Shown: in pieces, positions 45,180-55,906 of the stretch | Numbering within the stretch: the stretch's first letter is position 1 | How the letters are laid out: every line of letters starts with the position of its first letter | Assembly (NCBI GenBank): GCA_018350325.1 | Contig: JAEVLN010000026.1 | Span: 558,001 to 622,000, forward strand | Direction: 5' to 3' | DNA length: 64,000 nucleotides | Source: Globodera rostochiensis | Taxonomy: Eukaryota; Nematoda; Chromadorea; Rhabditida; Heteroderidae | Made by a program: the position numbers and the translations under genes | Notes under the pieces: generated by a model | What the model was told of the DNA's origin: nothing | The model's database searches: none | The model's input: only the letters and a program-made list of their open reading frames with translations

Positions 45180-46020
45180 AAGTAAAATATTGTTTTAAAT
45201 ATAATTCAAAAAGGGACCATTTTTATTTTCATTGTTTCCATATTTGCTTTGAATTTAATTTTGTTTTGTGTTAATCTATCATTGTTTAATTAAAACTTAT
45301 TTAATAGATTATTTGCTATCATTTAATTAAAAATAGTGAAACGTTTATTCGGTAAATGAAAAATGTAAATTTCGATGAACACAAAAACAATTTGAGAGGA
45401 TGTAATATAAAATGATGAGCACACAAAATTTGAATAGGAAGGCACTACTGGCAAAATGGGGAGGGGGAGGGAGGGAGGAGTAAAACAAAAATTGAGAAAA
45501 AAACATTTTTTTTTGAAAACTTCCACAATGAGACGCAAAGGTTTCCAAAGTTCAGACTAAAAAATTTAAGAAAATTTTTTAGATAATGTAAATTTTATTT
45601 TGAAAACCGGTAAATTTCCCATTGTTATTAAAACAGAAACAAACAAGCATTATGCATAAACAATGATGAGAGAGACAAATTCTTTGATTTTTAAGGCTTA
45701 CCTAAACAAAAATGGGATAGATTTTCAGAGATTTCGGAAGATAAAATGAGCGAATATATAAATTGGATTTGAATTTTTATTATCATTTAAAATTATGCAC
45801 TCATTCCCAGATGCTTTAAGAATAAACGCATTCAGAACAGAGAAAAAACGAGCCAAATTTGTTCAAAATTTAGTTAAAATATATTAAGTAAATATTATTT
45901 AAAATGAAAGTTAGAAAACAAATTGACGATAAATCGCACCAAAAATTTTAAAGCGATAAAACAAAATGTTGTCTACGCTTGCAGATGCTATTGAGTTTTA
46001 TTTTTTAAATAAATCTACGG
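45180..46020. other. Intergenic
   Basis: AT-rich, no gene recognised. A GGGAGGGGGAGGGAGGGAGG tract lies near 45459. Confidence 0.45.
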
Positions 46021-46029
46021 TTTCTTGCA

Positions 46030-46215
46030 GATTAGAATCCGTCAGGGATTTGATCGGAATCCAGTCGGGATTTGATCGGAATCCAGTCGGGAGATCGGAA
46101 TCCAGTCGGGATGATCGGAATCCAATCGGAATTTGATCGGAATCCAATCGGAATTTGATCAGAATCCAATCGAAATTTAATCAGAATCCAGTCGGAGATC
46201 AGAATCCAGTCGGAA
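46030..46215. repeat. 22-bp minisatellite (GATCGGAATCCAGTCGGGATTT)
   Basis: About nine units of GATCGGAATCCAGTCGGGAT with shortened variants. Confidence 0.9.
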
Positions 46216-46219
46216 TTTT

Positions 46220-46876
46220 TGCGGGATACCGGCCGGATTGAATTCTGGGTCTCGAGCCGAAATCTCGCTGGACCATTGGAGACTTTTGGGATAAGGTCGT
46301 GGGCCGGCATCCAGAAAATCGATTTGGCTCTCTAATTTGCCCATGGCTCGTGAGCAGTGTGTGGGTGTTTGAAAAAGCATAAATAAGTAGTTGTTTAACT
46401 GGCTATTAAAGTGTGTGTGTGTGCGTGTGTGATCTGTTAGAAGCTGTTGAGAACCAAAACTTGATGTTCCGATCGATCTGTAAAAAGCGGCGGGAACCTG
46501 ACATAATACATCAAAAATTTGTCAAGCATTCAAAAAATAGTTTGGCATTTTGTTGGGACTTTGGCGGTCTTAAATTGCTTTAATGCTGCCCTCTCAGAAA
46601 GATCAGTAAATTAAGTAGCTGCTCCTTGCACAGATCGATCGGGAAATTTACAGACAAAAACAATTGGGTCAAAAGTTTATTTTTTGTTTAATAAATCAAG
46701 AGGGGCATAGACAAAAACAAAAAATCGAGACAAATGTGAGATGAAAAAAACATGCACATTTGATTAGGCACAAAAAGAGAAAACAAAAATGTTTTGTTTT
46801 TTTTTGCTCATTATTATTTAACCAACAATTAAATTCCTACACAAAAATAAATCAGTGTTATTAAAAACTTTTTATA
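46220..46876. other. Downstream region of the STAR gene
   Basis: Contains a (GT)n-like run near 46410 and AT-rich DNA. It probably includes the 3' UTR of the STAR gene on the minus strand; no clear single poly(A) signal could be chosen. Confidence 0.45.
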
Positions 46877-49800
46877 TTATTTTCCGCTCCCACCACCGCT
46901 GCCGCCGCCGCCGCTGTACGGATGTGCGTTGTCCCGACTGTGCCCCACAAAGCGGCGTTGGCCCGACAAAATGTACCCCCCGGCGCCTGAGTTTGTGAAA
47001 TTGTTGTTGGGTTAAAATTAATTAATGCGCGAGATGCTTTGGGTTATTTAAAAAATAAAGAAGAAGCAAATTTGTAGGTTAATTATGTTTTTTGTATTAT
47101 AAACTAAAGACAAAACCACCAACAAGTTTAATCCAACTTTTGTAATTCAAAAATGCAATGAAAATTTAATTACCCAAAAAGATTTATGAATGCCCAAAAA
47201 AACAATTTTAATTTTGAATTTAAAATTCAAAAAATTGTTTGAATTTGTTTGGCTTAAAATTGTAAAATTTTTACAATTTGCCAAATAAATTCGTAAGAAT
47301 TTGTAAAAACGATTGTTAACGCTTTTGGTTTAATAGGTGCAAATTAATTTAAAAAACGTGGCAATTAGAATAATTTTTGGTTAGGTATAATAAGGCCACG
47401 TAATTTTAATTGTATTGATATGGCACAAAAATTTTTGGGCTCTGTCCACAAAACAATTTTTTTATTTCCTTCAATAAAATGATCCCAGAGAAATAAATTG
47501 AGATAGAGAAAGAAAATGAAGTACAATAATAAATATTTTTTTTTGATTAAAATTTATTTATTCTCGAATTTTCGACCCGTAACAGTGGATAGGTACTATA
47601 TATATCAAGGGCGTACCCAGGTGGAGGTTGGGGGACTGCAGCCCACCGCCCCCGGAATGTTTTTTGAGAAAAACAAAACAATGGGGGGGGGGAGACCCTT
47701 TGGCTTTGTAAATTAAAAATCCTGACGAATTTTCTGTACAAATATCGTAAAAACTTCAACAAAAAAAAAATTCCTGCCGGTGCCTGCCTATCGGTACCGC
47801 CGGCGGATCATCCCATAATCTTTTTTTTTGAAAAATTCCTCCACAAAAATGCAGTAAACACAGAAAAATATGCCCCTAAAAACTGATTTTTTTTTTGAAA
47901 CAAAAATGCCCCCCTCCTTCAAAATCCAAGGTCTGGGTACGGCCTTGGTATATTATATATGAGTAAAACAACGCCCTAAAGGTAGTGAAGAAGGCTCTGA
48001 CCAACGCTTGACGACGACGACGAATGGTTGGCGCCCTCTGCTTTGGCGAGACCGTTTCCGGCGGCGCCAACAAAAGTGCCACTACCGTACCCAACAACAC
48101 AACCACCACCACCGTAGTCGAGCTGTTGTTGTTGAAGTGCGCTCAGTGCAATCTGTTGTTGTTGGAACAGTGCGGACAGCTGTTGCGATTGAGCGGCGTC
48201 CAGCTGAGGCTGCTGCTGCTGCTGTTGTTGTTGAAAATGACTGAAAAGAAAAAAAAATTTTTTTTTAAATCAAAAAAAAATTCCGTAACCCCAATGCCAG
48301 CAATTGTTGCTGATAGTCAAGTGCGGTTGAGGCCGCTTGTGTGACAGAAGCCAAACCGCCACTGTACGGCGACGCGCCGAACAATTGAGCCGCCGTTTGA
48401 GCAGGTGTGGCAAGCTAATGGAACAAAAAATAATTTTTTAACACAAATTTTTAAAAAACCTGTGGAAAAAAAATCAAAAAGGCTCTATTGCAGTTAGCAC
48501 GACCATAAAGAAATATACAATTAAGTCGAATCCTGAGTTTAGGCTTAAGCCTAAGCTTAACGTACCCCAAGCCAGGGTGGCGCGGCCTAAACTTAACAAA
48601 CCCCAAGCCAGGGTGGTGCTTAGGCCTAAGTTTTAACGTACCCCTAAACCAGGGCTCTCAACTCGGCTGCGAGAAAACATGGCAACCGGCTCCAAAATAG
48701 TGGCATTTTATGTCATCGAGGGGTCAAAATAGTGGCATTTTTCTGGCAGTTTTCTTGAGGAAATTTCAAAAAAACAATGTTTTTTTTTGAAAATTCTGCT
48801 TCATTTCTGTGGGGGGGGGGGGGGGGTCGGCGGTGCCGATAGGCGCCGAAATTTGCAACCCAAAACTTCAGATTGTAAGAATGTACTTTTTTCGGGAATT
48901 CTTATTTTTCCCTTAAAAAATAAAAAAATTTTCACAAAGTTCAAATATGGTTGTGTGAAATTGTTATGGTCGTGTAAACCTTTTATAATCGTGCTAACTG
49001 CAATAAAATATATATTTATATATTGGAATCGCCAAGAGGGCAAACAAACAAAAATATGTGTCGTCATACAATTTAAATTTTCAAATGCATAAAGTAAAAG
49101 TGAAATTTGTTTTATATTTGAATTGCCTGCAGCGCTAACGCGTGGGCAGCCAACGAATTGTTCATAGCAACCAGAGACGCCTGACCATTAGTGGACTGAA
49201 ACGACATCACGGGGCTGGCCTTAAAATTTGTAAAAAATTGTTTATTTTTATTATTATTATTATTCATGTTGGTGGACCTCTTGCAAAAGTTTAAGCAAGA
49301 AAGTTAGGTCACAAAATTTTTTTTCTCCAAAAAGTACACAAATTTATTGCCTTAATGCCGGCAAGGCTTACGGCTGCAGCAGCCGACGGCATGATCAATG
49401 GCGAGCCGGTCAGTCCTGCCGTTGTTGAACAACCAAGCAGGCGAGGGTCAAGCTCTGAACCGGTTCAATCAATGGACGGAGCACAGAGGCCAAAAGGCCG
49501 TACTTTTAAGGCAAATGCCATAAACCTAATTTGGGAAACATTTGCCCCACATATTTTAGAACTAACGAAAAAATTCTCTTTTTTTTAAAGGAAATGAAAA
49601 TTTTTGTTTATTAATTTAGGGCCACGATTTATATGGATAAAAAAATTATGGATGAAAAATTGCAAAATATGGACTAAAATTGATAAAAAATTTTCAAATA
49701 TTATCAAAAAATTGGCAAAATATGGGTTCCATATAAATCGCGGCCCTATTAATTGAAAAATCCCTATTTTTGGACCCGTCGATGCCATAAAAAATGCCAT

Positions 49801-52800
49801 ATTTTTGGTGCCGGTTGCCAAGTTTCTCAAAGACGAACAAATTTGTTTTGATCAATAATAGCCAACTTACGAAGAAGTGACGCGGCACTGCACACGCCTT
49901 TGTTTGCCAATGCCGCCGCCGTGCTTGACGGACTTGCGCAGTTGGCCGGGCCGGCCGACGTGCCGCCATTGGAGTTGCGGAACGTGCCGTTGATGATTGC
50001 CAACTCCATCAGTTGCTTCTTCTTCAGATCATCTGAGCCCTCCGGCTAAACAACAACAACAACAACAAATGACATTTCTTGATAATAATGCCATAAACAA
50101 AACAAAAAAATTCAAAAAAACAAAAACTTGCCGCGGGCACTAAGAGCTTGTTCACTTCGTCCACTGCACGTGCAATCTTCAACTCAGCCCGATTTGGCGT
50201 ATCCTCGCACTTTAAGAAAAAATGCATAAAATTTAGTCCAAATTTAAAATATCGAAATCCGGAATTCCGGCTCAAAATGTCCGGAAAATTTCGAAATCTC
50301 AAAAAACCGGGTTTTTCCTAATTTTTCTGATTATTTTTTCGCCCACCCGCGATGCAGTTTTTGGACCATTTTTCTTGACAGTTTTCATCAAAAATTTTTG
50401 CCAAGTCCAGAACCCGGCATGCCGGACCAAAAAAAGTCCGGAAATCCGGTTACAGCCCTGGTGAGTACAAATTCAGTACCATTGATCCCATATAACATTA
50501 CATTCTCTCCGTTCAACCATTTCGGATGAGCCTTAAGCTGCCAACAAAAAAAAATATCAGAGAATTCGAGTGGTGTTAATGGTGATCAACGGTACTGATG
50601 GGTCCCCGTTGGCCTGCCATGTGCATGCAGGATGCAGCATGCAACCGACCTGAATGATCACATGCAGATCTTCACTGAGATGGTCCCAGTTGGGCTTGCC
50701 CCGGTTCGTCTCCTCCTTCTTCTTGTCACGCATTGAGCCCTTGCCGCGCACCATGATCTTGCAGCCAGTCTCCGTCTCCAACTGTTTGGCGGTCATGCCT
50801 CGGGGGCCCAAAATTCGTCCAACAAAATTGTACTATAAAATTAAGCAAAAAAATTAAACTTTTGTGATTTTATTTTAAATTTCATGCGCGCCTCCGGGGC
50901 ACAAAAATTTGTCAGCAAATATTATTGTACAGAAATTGATGAATTTTGGTAGTGCAAGCACATTCATTATGAGTAAATTCGGACCAATTTTTTGGAGTTC
51001 AATTTTTGGAAAAACGAACAATCAATTTAGACCAAAATTATTGAAACATTTATATTCAGATTCCACGCCACTGAAATGCAGTAAAAATAGATTTTAGAAT
51101 TCAGCATCATACAAAATAGGTTTCCGGGAGAATGGGTGTCCCAAATTTTTTGTTTATTAATTTTTTCTAAAATTTGCATATGTGGGTTTTAGGGGCTGCT
51201 GATCATGATCTCAGACGTTGTCAAATCATTGATTTGCTCTATGATTCTTCGTCAAGTACTTGTTCTTTTGGTACTAGTAAAGCTAAAGCGCTTCCAAATT
51301 TTCAAAAAAAAAAACAATCGAACGGACGAATTAATTGGCTTTTTTAATATTAGATTCGAATTCTACGCATCAGAAACCCCGGAACCAACATTTTTCAATA
51401 TTTAATTGTAAATTTAAAAAATCTAATCACACCTATTCTGCCGGATTGCCTAAAAAATGCCAAAAAAAATTTCCCACTTCCGGGTGCTGCTTGATGGGCA
51501 CGAACACCTTCTCCTGACGAACCGCCACTTCGCCAACCGGTTCAGGCAATTGCAACGGTTCGTGCGTGAATTCGCATTGGAAAATGGACACACGGACCCG
51601 GTTGATTTCTGTTACAAATGCTTTCTTCCTATTATTATTTTTTTTTGATTTTTCAATGTTTTTATATTATTTTGAAAAAATGTTTTTCAATTTCCTTACT
51701 CCCCCCGCCCACCTTCGTCCATAAGCCGTTCGGCGTGTGCAAAAACGTTGGGAAAGGCGCTCAACTGCTTCTTGTCCTTGAGCAATTGGGCCAAATAGTC
51801 TAAGTCCGGCTTATTCATCGAAGCACCGGTGGAAGCTGAACGAAAGGCTGTGACGATGCCATTTGAATACCCTGAAAATTAAAAAAAAAATTCCTTTTTC
51901 TCAGAAAAAAAATTGTAAATTTTCGAAGGGACAGTTTGGCGCCGACCCAGGGTGGCCATCTCCTAACCTTATTTATCAGGTTTTTTCCTTTTTTTGGTAG
52001 TTTCAACTGATTTTCCAAAAATTTGGAAATTTTCATTATTTTGCACAAAAAAATTGCGGCACACCGTTTTGGTCGCCGTTTGTTGTCGAAGTGGAGGAAC
52101 GCTGGCCAAACCCATTTTCGATCGACGGATGTCCGGGCTGTAAAAAGCAATAATTGAATAACAATTACGGTCAAAATTATTGAAGAATTTTTTAATTAAA
52201 AAAAAATTTTCTAATACTCAAAAAACTTGCATCGATTTTTGTTGCCAGTACGCTGCCGTTAATTGTTATCTGTTGCTGGCCTTCCATCATTTGCGAAATA
52301 TGTTCAAAAAAACCGTTAAAATAAGCAATTTCTAATGCCAATTCAGCCTCAATAACATACCTAAAAGCAAATTTTCGTTTTTTTAAGAAAAAACATGTTT
52401 TTTTTACATAACAAAATATTCGATAGAAAATGTTATGGGTAAGGGATAAATTAATTGTACGAATAAAAAGTTCTACCCCGAGTTTTTTTAAAGTTTAATT
52501 TTCTAATTTTTGTAAGAAAATGTTAAAGAGAGAGCTTAAGAGGTACAATTTTTCCTAGGCATAGCAACAAAAAAAAAAAATCAAAAACGATCAGCTGTTT
52601 CTCAGCTATTGATTAGATCAATGCGTTCTTATCCAAAAATTGGACATTTGTTCAGAAAGTTTTCATAAATTATACGGAAGCACTAATAATGTTAATGTAA
52701 AAGGTGAAATGCATAAATTTAAAAAAATGGACGGAAAATTAGTAAATCACCTTTTTTTGTGATTCTTTCTTTAAATTACTGGTTCTTTCTATTTAAATTT

Positions 52801-55800
52801 ACAAGAATTTTTGTTTATTTCCTAAAAAGTTAATATTAAAAAACGCATAAATAATTAAAACAGACAATTATGTATTTATATGGGTACAACATATGTATGT
52901 AATAGCGACAGAGCAACACAAAAAAAATCCAAACGACGGACAAAAAAGAGGGGGGGGGGGGGGGCAAAAAGAAACAAAGGGGAAATGGCGCGCAATTTCA
53001 AAAAATAATGACGCTTTGAGAGGCAAATTGTGTGTGATTGATGGGGTCAACCCAACTCTCATTCATTACAAAGTTTGAAGTTTTATAACTCTTTTCAATG
53101 TGAACAAAAATCAAATAATATTGGTATTTATTAGAAAACTTTAATTGAGTAGAAGATATGTTTCAGCAAGGTTCAAGCGGTTCAAAGCAATATTGTTGCA
53201 AAAAAACTGGCAAAATTTGAGATTTTCAGTGTTTTTTCTGAGTATAACTTTCTTAATTTGTCAAAACACATACATATAATTTCTAATGGTACCCCAATAT
53301 TGCTTGATTTTGTTTTATTTGAGGAGTTAAGACCCATCTTTATGTTCTTAGGGAGGGGGTAGAGCCCGGACTTGAGCTTCGAGCAAGATGTTCGAGACGA
53401 AATTCTTGAAAAATCTCGAAAATTCAGTTTTATTCGAGACGAGATTTCTCGAGAATCTCGTCGAGATTTTGTCTCGAGATCTCGTCTCGTTCCGGGCTCT
53501 ACTATGGGGTAGGTATTTAGCGGGTTTTTTAATCTCAACGAAATCAAACAAACAAGATGCCAGCGAAAGCCTTTTTTTAATGAGAAAAGCCGCGCGGTTC
53601 GGTTCATTTAAAAAAAGTTTAGTGTAAAAAAGAACACAAAAATCGGAGGGGGGGGGGGGGGGGGGTTCAAGAATTCTCTAATTGTTTAGCGTTTGTTTAA
53701 AAATATCTTTTAAAAACTTCGAGCTTTCAAATGGCGTGTATCTTGTTTGTTTGATTGATTTGGTAAGAGTTAAATGAGTGGAAAACGAAAATGATCAAAA
53801 AATAGAGGGAATAATTGTGCAAATAAGGAAAATTTGAAGGACAAATTTTGCGCGGTTAGAAGAGCGTACTCGTGTGCCCCTGCCCCCCCCCCCCAATTCC
53901 GAATTAAAAAAGAAAAGGAAAACTGATTTTTTGAAGAAACGAAATGTCCTTAGGGTCTAAAAGTAAGGTGGAGACCGTTTTTTTAATAATTTGATCGATT
54001 TTTTTTGCGCTAATAAAGAAGTTAAAACAAAATTGGCTCTTTTTCTGATCAAATGGAAAAGTCAACGATCGAGATTGGGATTTGTAGAATTAGTTGACGC
54101 AACTTTTGGGTTTTAAATTCATTGGATAGACAAAAAATTAAACCAATTCAGTCAAGAGTCTTGAGAAATATAGCCCCAATGTGATATTGGATTCCAATAT
54201 TGAGGGGAGCCGGCGCCAAACATTTTTGGAGATTTTTGGAATTGAGGAAACGAGACGTTCCGATACCGCGCTCCGACGATTCAACCCTGCCGGGACCGGG
54301 ACTAAATTAGTCCCGGTCAAAAAAACCGGGACTACTGGACAAAAAAACGTTTTGGAAAAAATCGAGACCATTTATAACGGAGCTTGAAAAAAACCGGGAC
54401 TAAATTTCAGTTCCAGAAAAGACATTTCAGTACCGGTCCCGTCCTACCTTAGTTTGGGGCTGAAACGTCCCCGGTGCCGAAAAGACTCTGGGGGCCAAAC
54501 GGCGGGCCAACAAGAGCCCCCCTCCCCCACTGAATGGATATGGAATTTTTTGGGGATCCCGACAAAGATTTTTGAATTCTCTAATGTTGGCTTGGCCACC
54601 TCTGGTGATCCGTTCCGTCGAGAAAAGGGTGTTGCTCTCAAATCTCGGAAGGCGCACAAATTGATGAGGGGGTAGGTGGGAGGGGAGGCTAGCTCTCGAA
54701 GCAACTAGCCCAAGACCCCCAAGACTGGATCGCTTACACTCTCGACGGGAGGAATGGGACGATGTAATCGATAATGTTCGGGGGAGAGAAGATGAATGGG
54801 ACTTGCAAGAGTGAAGAAGCTTGAAGACGGGAAAATTTGTTGAATAGGCATTGTGGACTGTGTGCGATTGATTCCGTTCCGTGGAGAGAGAGAGAGGTGT
54901 GCTCAAAACGCGAAATTTAGCGGATGGATCGGGCACCTCGATACTGACTCTTGAACAATCCGACAAGAGTTTTGGTATCATTTACACTCTGGTGTCGGGA
55001 GTCGAGAGTGAAGGATACGGAAACCGATTTTGGGAGGTGAAAAAGAATAATTATTAAAAATTTTTAAAAAACATAAAAGAAATGGTTACTTCTGAACAAA
55101 TGAGGCCAAGAAAAGCCGAGAGAAAATCTACTAATGATCAATGATCATTATTAAGATAATCTAAACAATTTTAATTTTTAAGGCTCGGAGATCTGTCTGA
55201 TTGATACCAATGCAAAAAAGTTTTTTCTCAACCCATGACACAGCAAGCAGCCCAGCCAGCCCAAGAGAGTAGAAGAAAATGGGATCGGATTCTCGAGACT
55301 CTCGACGATAGGCCGAGAGATGGACGGGTCGGGATCACTTACACACTCTCGATTCTCGACGAGTGGGGGGGGGGGTGGAATCGATGATGAGCGCGGTGAA
55401 GCGAATAAATAAACTGTGGTGGCCAAACATTGCAAAATTTGTGGGACTTGGCTTTGTGGGATGGGCAGAGAGGAGATTATCACATTACGAAACTACGAAA
55501 CTGATGGAGAGGTGAGGTGGTCTACAAAAAAGCGGGGGTGGAACTGAATGACGACGACGACGGGGAAGAAATGACGGGGACGGGTTGGAAAAAAGCAATG
55601 GCAGACTGACTGGCCCCGGCGGCGCATTTGCTTTCGGAGTGATCAAACAAAGTGCAGACGAATACAGTTTTTGATCAGTGCTTACCAGGGATGGGAGCCG
55701 ACAACCTCAAAAAATTTCGGAAGTCGGAAATCGGAATTCTGAGGCCTTAAAATTTTTCAGAAATCGGAATTCCGGGGTCTCAAAATTTTTCGGAAATCGG

Positions 55801-55906
55801 AATTCCGACCCCAAAAAAGTTGAAAATCGGAAAGTCGGAAATCGGAATTCCAACCATCCCTGGTGCTTACCGTAGTCATCAAAATGCTAGGGGCCTTGTG
55901 ATTCAT
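46877..55906 (-). CDS. STAR-family KH RNA-binding protein (QKI/HOW/ASD-2-like)
   Basis: Twelve exons: 55906-55871, 52137-52065, 51871-51713, 51608-51478, 50832-50650, 50209-50132, 50045-49871, 49454-49372, 49219-49127, 48414-48290, 48240-48086 and 46986-46877. They total 1401 nt (466 aa), all phases consistent. The QUA1 dimer domain has [19 protein letters not shown], the junction [20 protein letters not shown]. The KH domain has [20 protein letters not shown] and [17 protein letters not shown]2 has [16 protein letters not shown] and [23 protein letters not shown]-rich tail follows, ending SRDNAHPY plus Gly repeats, like the nuclear-type QKI/HOW end. Introns 6 and 9 start with GC. If exon 11 is not spliced at 48086 it reads to a stop at 47976, also giving 466 aa. 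Members bind ACUAAY-like RNA sites and control splicing and translation. The first exon is the least certain. Confidence 0.88.
47590..47960. repeat. Hairpin repeat in the STAR last intron
   Basis: Two arms, AAGGGCGTACCCAGGTGGAG near 47608 and CCAAGGTCTGGGTACGGCCTT near 47927, are imperfect inverted repeats around a GC-rich hairpin (CCGGTGCCTGCCTATCGGTACC near 47776). Probably a MITE. Confidence 0.55.
48530..48850. repeat. TTAGGC/GCCTAA palindromes and GC-rich hairpin in a STAR intron
   Basis: 48535-48650 has TTAGGCTTAAGCCTAAGCTT and AAGCCAGGGTGG repeats. 48812-48848 has a G run and the hairpin GGCGGTGCCGATAGGCGCC. Non-coding. Confidence 0.6.
49617..49748. mobile_element. Small TIR MITE in a STAR intron
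   Basis: GGGCCACGATTTATATGGAT and its complement ATCGCGGCCC-type end bound about 130 bp, with TA on both sides. The interior is ATGGATAAAAAATTG-type DNA. Same family as 25631-26903. Confidence 0.75.
52231..52366 (-). other. Possible alternative first exon of the STAR gene
   Basis: An open stretch on the minus strand includes [20 protein letters not shown] (ATG near 52295) and reaches a GT donor after GATGCAA. Its phase fits exon 3 (51871) but not exon 2, so it could give a second N-terminus joined directly to [11 protein letters not shown]. There is no direct evidence of transcription. Confidence 0.4.
52370..55685. other. Long first intron of the STAR gene, repeat-rich part
   Basis: Contains G runs (52951, 53648), a TCTCGAGACGAGAT inverted repeat (53360-53505, AGAGCCCGGACTTG ends), a decayed TCCCGGT element (54270-54450) and GA-rich DNA with CTCTCGACG words (54720-55500). 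A 184-codon open stretch on the minus strand (54981-54427) is Ser-rich, with no known feature. Confidence 0.5.
55686..55862. mobile_element. hAT-like MITE at the first STAR donor site
   Basis: 177 bp with ends CAGGGATGGGAGCCGAC and ATTCCAACCATCCCTG, flanked by identical GTGCTTAC (55678-55685 and 55863-55870). On the minus strand that duplication is GTAAGCAC, which forms the donor after exon 1. The interior repeats TCGGAATTCCG. Confidence 0.92.

Noticed and set aside
54427..54981. 184-codon Ser-rich open frame on the minus strand
   Set aside because: It lies inside the STAR first intron, overlaps a decayed MITE, and has no recognisable domain or start context.
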